Positions 23,122-26,275 of a stretch of 26,275 bases of DNA are shown here, in pieces. Origin of the DNA: DATDYQ01 sp035288965 (GTDB taxonomy: Archaea > Nanobdellota > Nanobdellia > SCGC-AAA011-G17 > JAGVZF01); NCBI GenBank assembly GCA_035288965.1, contig DATDYQ010000094.1, positions 1-26,275 of the forward strand. The letters are read 5' to 3'. Every line of letters starts with the position of its first letter. Position 1 is the stretch's first letter. The position numbers and the translations under genes were made by a program. The notes beneath the pieces are model-generated. The model was not told the DNA's origin and ran no database searches. It worked only from the letters and a program-made list of their open reading frames with translations.

Positions 23122-23652
23122 TTGACTGTTAAAAATAAGAAAAGAGGTATTTTTGGTAATTCTAAAGAGCTAGATCTAGGTAAAAATGAAGAATTAATCA
23201 AATTATTTACAGAATATTTAAAGAAAAATTTCGAGAAAAGTTCAACTGAATTTCTAGATTCTATTAAAAAAGAAAAGTTGAGTGTTCCTGATTTTATATT
23301 TAATGATAAACTTACTGTTTTAGAATCTATTGTTAAATATGTTAAAGAAAATCTTAATCTAAACTATAAAGAAATTGCTGATTTAATCAATAGGGATGAG
23401 AGAAATATATGGCATACCTATAATGTAGCTAGAAAGAAATATGTTAAACCATTTGTTGTTGAAAAATATGAATTTTTGATTCCAATATCAATTTTTTCTA
23501 ATAGAAAATTAAGCATTCAGGAAAATTTAGTTTTCTATCTTAAAGAAGAATTCAAACTTTCTTATCATAAAATTGCAACTTTGATTCATAGAGATGATAG
23601 GACAATATGGACAGTTTATCAAAACGCTAAGAAAAAATATGGAACAAAATAA
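23122..23652 (+). CDS. Tandem helix-turn-helix DNA-binding regulator, paralogue of the one at 13202-13714
   Basis: A 176-residue basic protein with two HTH repeats (about 55-107 and 120-173). Each has the plan (V/I)P-x2-IF-(x)N-x-KL(T/S)-x2-E-x2-V-x-Y-(V/L)KE, then (Y)KEIADLINRDERNIWHTY in the first and HKIATLIHRDDRTIWTVY in the second. This fold is related to sigma region 4-type HTH domains. The start codon is TTG at 23122; no ATG is available in frame and a stop lies 39 bases upstream. It lies directly after an array of palindromic operators and overlaps the following surface protein gene by 14 bases. The N-terminal 50 residues, with a helical EELIKLFTEYLKK, may dimerise. Regulation of its own operon is the simplest reading. 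Confidence 0.82.
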   Translation: MTVKNKKRGIFGNSKELDLGKNEELIKLFTEYLKKNFEKSSTEFLDSIKKEKLSVPDFIFNDKLTVLESIVKYVKENLNLNYKEIADLINRDERNIWHTYNVARKKYVKPFVVEKYEFLIPISIFSNRKLSIQENLVFYLKEEFKLSYHKIATLIHRDDRTIWTVYQNAKKKYGTK

Positions 23653-26170
23653 AATAGACAAGTATAGAAAAAAGAAGGATGAATTAGTTAGATTACTAGA
23701 GATATGTAGATTAGAAAAGATTAATGTAATTGCATTCAGTGAAGAATTAAGATATAAACATCTAGCAAAAGAAATTAGTTATGAAGAATATAAAGGAAAA
23801 CTAAATAAAACATTAAAAAATAGAAGTGTTAATCAATGGGTTAGATATTATGACGACCTTGAAAAATATTATGAGAATAAGATAAAAAAATATGACGAAC
23901 TAATAGAAAAGAAGAAAGATTTAATTATTCCTGGTTTATTTTTATTATTGATTGTTATGATGGCTTCTCTTGGAATGTTATTAATCAAGCCAGAGATAAC
24001 TGGATTTACAATATTTGAATCGCAAAGTAAATCAATTTCAAATATAACATTTGATAGAAATTTAGATTGCCAAAGTTGTGGGACGCATAGAGCTCCTGGA
24101 TTAAAAGATATAAATATGAGTATAATAATATCTGTGGATGGAATAATAAATAATGCAACAATAAAAGATTATTTCAATAATGATTGGAGTATTGTTGATG
24201 CAAATAATGGGGTCGTAAATATAATAAATGAAACAACAAGTGAAATAACTTGGAATGTAGAAATAATAGATAATAATATTACATTAAATTATATTATTCA
24301 ATCCCCACAAGAAACGATACCTCCAACAAAATATGATTTCTATTCAGAAACATTGAATGAAACAAGTGAAGCTTGGAATGTAATAGTTACAGATGCAAAA
24401 ACGTTAAGTTCGGTAGCAATGAATGCTCCAACGAGTAATTTAACTATAAAACCTGGAGATATATTTACAATTACATGTACTCCAAGTTGTTCTGGAACTG
24501 GACCTGCCCCAGACATAGTACATAGTTATCAAAGTTGTGGTAATATTGCTTGTTCAACCAACTTAAAGAATATAAGTACAAGTTCTACAACTTCTGATCC
24601 AATTAGTGTGGGAGCTAATCCTGAAACTGCAGCATGTAACTCTGCTCCTTCTGATACTGTAACTGGAAGAAATGATGGAAGTGTGATGATAAGATGTCAT
24701 GCACAACAGATTGCAACAGCAACTACAAGAACCAGTTCTCCGGTGTATAATATTACTATAGATGGAAATTCAAGTAAATGGACAATTAATAGTGTAAATA
24801 AAAACGAAACAACAATATTACAAAATATGTTTGTTAACTTTAGCTCTAATTGGACTGATAATCTAGCTTTGGATTCATTTATCTTTAGTATTGATGGAGG
24901 TGGCGGATTTGTAAATAGCACAAATTATAAATTTGGAAATGGATTAAAGAATGGAATAAGCAGTAATATTACATTTATTACAGCAAGCGCAGGAACTAAT
25001 GTTTCATGGAAGTTTATAGTTAATGACAGTGTGGGAAATTGGAATGAAACTGGGACTGATAGTTTCTTAGTAAGTAATCCGCCAGATACAACCGTCCCTA
25101 TTTATGAGATTAAACCTACAATTAATGAAACTAGCATATTGCAAAATATGTTTGTTAACTTTAGCACTAATTGGACCGATAATGTGGCATTAAGTAGCTT
25201 TATATTTAGTATTAATTATAGTTCAACTGGGTATAAAAATTCAAGTGCTTATGCCTTTGGTGGAGGAAGTAATGTAAGTAGCAATATTACATTTATCACT
25301 TCTGCTATTGGGACAAATGTTAGCTGGCAATTTATAGTTAATGATAGTAATAATAATTTCAATGCTACAAAATTAGAAAGCTTTATTGTAGATGCTGCTT
25401 CGCAGGTAAATAGAGCTCCAAGAATTTTAGATGTAAGTTTAATTCCAACACAAAGTCCAACTGAAGCAAGTACAACTAATGTAACATTTTCATTTATCGT
25501 AGATGATCAAGATGGAACTAACAATATAACAGATAGTAGTGCATTTAGTGTATTTAATATTAGCAGTTATGCTCCTCAAAGAGCAATAAATTGTGGAAGA
25601 CAGAGTGATGTTAATTCAACGACTGCAAACTATTCATGTTCAATTTTAGTTTGGTATTTTGATCCTGCTGGAAATTGGAGTGTGATAACTAATATAACTG
25701 ATAATCAAAATACTTCTATATTGATAGAACAATGGAATTATAGTGAATTAACTTCAATAGTCATATCTCCACAATCCTTAAGCTGGCAGACTATTGCAAT
25801 TGGCAGTAAGAATCAGACATCAAATAATGATCCTACAATTATTAATAATACTGGAAATGGAAACATCAGTAGTGTAAGAGTTAATGCAATTAATCTTGGT
25901 GGATTAAATGATGGAAGTAAGTTTATTCCGGTAGCTAATTTTACTGTTTATAATGCAACAAGTAGTATTGAATGTAATGAAAATATTGGAACTATGTTAG
26001 TTAATGCTACTACAACTGCGATTAATGGAGTTGGAATCTATAGTGGAAACAATTCAGCTTCGCTAGGGAAGCAAAATTTATATTATTGCTTAAGAGATGT
26101 AGGAGCTCAGATAACAAGTCAGACATATTCAACCAATAATACTGGAAGCTGGACAATAAGTGTAATATGA
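23639..26170 (+). CDS. Large membrane-anchored surface protein with cytosolic N-terminal domain and Ig-like repeats
   Basis: An 843-residue protein with its N-terminus inside the cell. Residues 1-94 form a charged helical domain of unknown family (SEELRYKHLAKEISYEEYK, then a coiled coil). One membrane helix (95-116) is followed at once by PEITGFTIF (118-126), a TG motif shared with other exported proteins here. Outside: a beta domain with CQSCGTH (about 143-149) and WNV-x-I and YIIQSPQ elements (about 130-270), a Cys-containing domain (270-380), two nearly identical Ig-like repeats (about 385-480 and 490-585), a further Ig/cadherin-like domain, and a C-terminal domain ending GSWTISVI. N-x-S/T sequons are very frequent. 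I choose the ATG at 23639; an earlier in-frame ATG (23594) is well inside the regulator gene. The overlap of 14 bases implies translational coupling. Confidence 0.82.
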   Translation: MEQNKIDKYRKKKDELVRLLEICRLEKINVIAFSEELRYKHLAKEISYEEYKGKLNKTLKNRSVNQWVRYYDDLEKYYENKIKKYDELIEKKKDLIIPGLFLLLIVMMASLGMLLIKPEITGFTIFESQSKSISNITFDRNLDCQSCGTHRAPGLKDINMSIIISVDGIINNATIKDYFNNDWSIVDANNGVVNIINETTSEITWNVEIIDNNITLNYIIQSPQETIPPTKYDFYSETLNETSEAWNVIVTDAKTLSSVAMNAPTSNLTIKPGDIFTITCTPSCSGTGPAPDIVHSYQSCGNIACSTNLKNISTSSTTSDPISVGANPETAACNSAPSDTVTGRNDGSVMIRCHAQQIATATTRTSSPVYNITIDGNSSKWTINSVNKNETTILQNMFVNFSSNWTDNLALDSFIFSIDGGGGFVNSTNYKFGNGLKNGISSNITFITASAGTNVSWKFIVNDSVGNWNETGTDSFLVSNPPDTTVPIYEIKPTINETSILQNMFVNFSTNWTDNVALSSFIFSINYSSTGYKNSSAYAFGGGSNVSSNITFITSAIGTNVSWQFIVNDSNNNFNATKLESFIVDAASQVNRAPRILDVSLIPTQSPTEASTTNVTFSFIVDDQDGTNNITDSSAFSVFNISSYAPQRAINCGRQSDVNSTTANYSCSILVWYFDPAGNWSVITNITDNQNTSILIEQWNYSELTSIVISPQSLSWQTIAIGSKNQTSNNDPTIINNTGNGNISSVRVNAINLGGLNDGSKFIPVANFTVYNATSSIECNENIGTMLVNATTTAINGVGIYSGNNSASLGKQNLYYCLRDVGAQITSQTYSTNNTGSWTISVI
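24785..25395 (+). repeat. Tandem Ig-like repeat, partly near-identical in DNA
   Basis: Two units about 107 codons apart. The DNA is nearly identical at 24815-24862 and 25136-25183, an offset of 321 bases, encoding ILQNMFVNFS(S/T)NWTDN. Later parts (SSNITFIT, GTNVSWxFIVNDS) are similar but diverged. This suggests a fairly recent duplication or recent gene conversion within the block. Confidence 0.75.
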
Positions 26171-26193
26171 TTTATATAAAGGAAAATAGTAAA

Positions 26194-26203
26194 GCTTATA
26201 TAG
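26194..26203 (+). promoter_or_regulatory. Probable promoter of the last gene
   Basis: GCTTATATAG is 41-50 bases before the ATG at 26244, predicting a start near 26226 and a short leader containing GAGG (26228-26231). A second TATA-like TTTATATAAA at 26171-26180 is an alternative. Confidence 0.4.
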
Positions 26204-26243
26204 AAGATTTATTTAATTAATTTAAAAAGAGGCAAGAACATAT

Positions 26244-26275
26244 ATGGCTGTAAAAAAGAAAAAAAGGGGCAATAT
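26244..26275 (+). CDS. Start of an unidentified gene (truncated by the window end)
   Basis: An ATG preceded by AAAGAGGCAAG opens a frame reading MAVKKKKRGN before the window ends. The basic leader is similar to the start of the HTH protein at 23122 (MTVKNKKRG) and would also suit a pilin-type leader; ten residues cannot decide between these. Confidence 0.4.
   Translation, partial: MAVKKKKRGN

Noticed and set aside
23594..23638. Earlier ATG (23594) as the start of the second large surface protein
   Set aside because: It would overlap the regulator gene by 59 bases and add residues read from the conserved HTH segment in another frame; the ATG at 23639 gives a sensible short overlap.
1..26275. 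tRNA, rRNA, insertion sequences, integrase or attachment sites
   Set aside because: I looked for tRNA-like arms, transposase motifs and long inverted or direct repeats on both strands and saw none.

Overview
The window is AT-rich archaeal DNA. The archaeal-type alanyl-tRNA synthetase, the TFE (TFIIE-alpha-like) transcription factor, TATA boxes about 25-33 bases upstream of start codons (several implying leaderless mRNAs) and an archaeal pilin-type signal sequence all say archaeon. The style of the proteins (Cys-rich CxDGxxNxxE repeats, a TG motif just after the membrane segment, tandem RTIW helix-turn-helix repeats) fits a DPANN lineage, most likely Woesearchaeota/Pacearchaeota-like. That placement is an inference from style; no rRNA is present. 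Genes are tightly packed: there is no gene-free gap above 300 bases, three convergent gene pairs overlap at their stop codons, and several genes are coupled by ATGA or slightly longer overlaps.

Layout. 1-1876 (+): end of a MoxR-type AAA+ ATPase, a DUF58 protein and a BatA-like VWA membrane protein. 7136-1873 (-): a cluster of four exported proteins (Ig-like surface protein, NEW3-like anchored protein, a small secreted protein and a multidomain membrane protein whose cytosolic part resembles that of BatD). 13714-7206 (-): a tandem-HTH regulator coupled to a 1999-residue beta-helix surface protein with a pilin-type signal. 15040-13853 (-): an MFS transporter. 15120-20054: a small peptide ORF, an M50 protease, TFE (convergent), two coiled-coil proteins of unknown function, an antitoxin-like remnant and AlaRS. 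20888-20049 (-): a CorA-like protein. 22558-20935 (-): an exported two-domain protein followed by a membrane-anchored HTH regulator. 22964-22617 (-): a VanZ-like protein. 23122-26170 (+): a second tandem-HTH regulator coupled to a second large membrane-anchored surface protein. 26244-end (+): start of another gene.

The most striking theme is a two-gene module present twice. In each, a tandem-HTH regulator lies immediately upstream of, and overlaps, a giant surface protein gene. The two surface proteins share an Ig-like domain, and both regulator promoters carry phased imperfect palindromes of the form TAC...GTA flanking the TATA box: four copies on a 22-bp pitch at 23014-23119, three at 13722-13787. 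This looks like an autoregulated surface-protein expression module. A second theme is assembly of the cell surface: the MoxR-DUF58-VWA chaperone-like locus is convergent with, and overlaps, a gene encoding a BatD-like partner that is itself embedded in the exported-protein cluster.

Two genes appear to start at non-standard codons (ATT at 938, ATA at 15040), each 8 bases after a good Shine-Dalgarno sequence.
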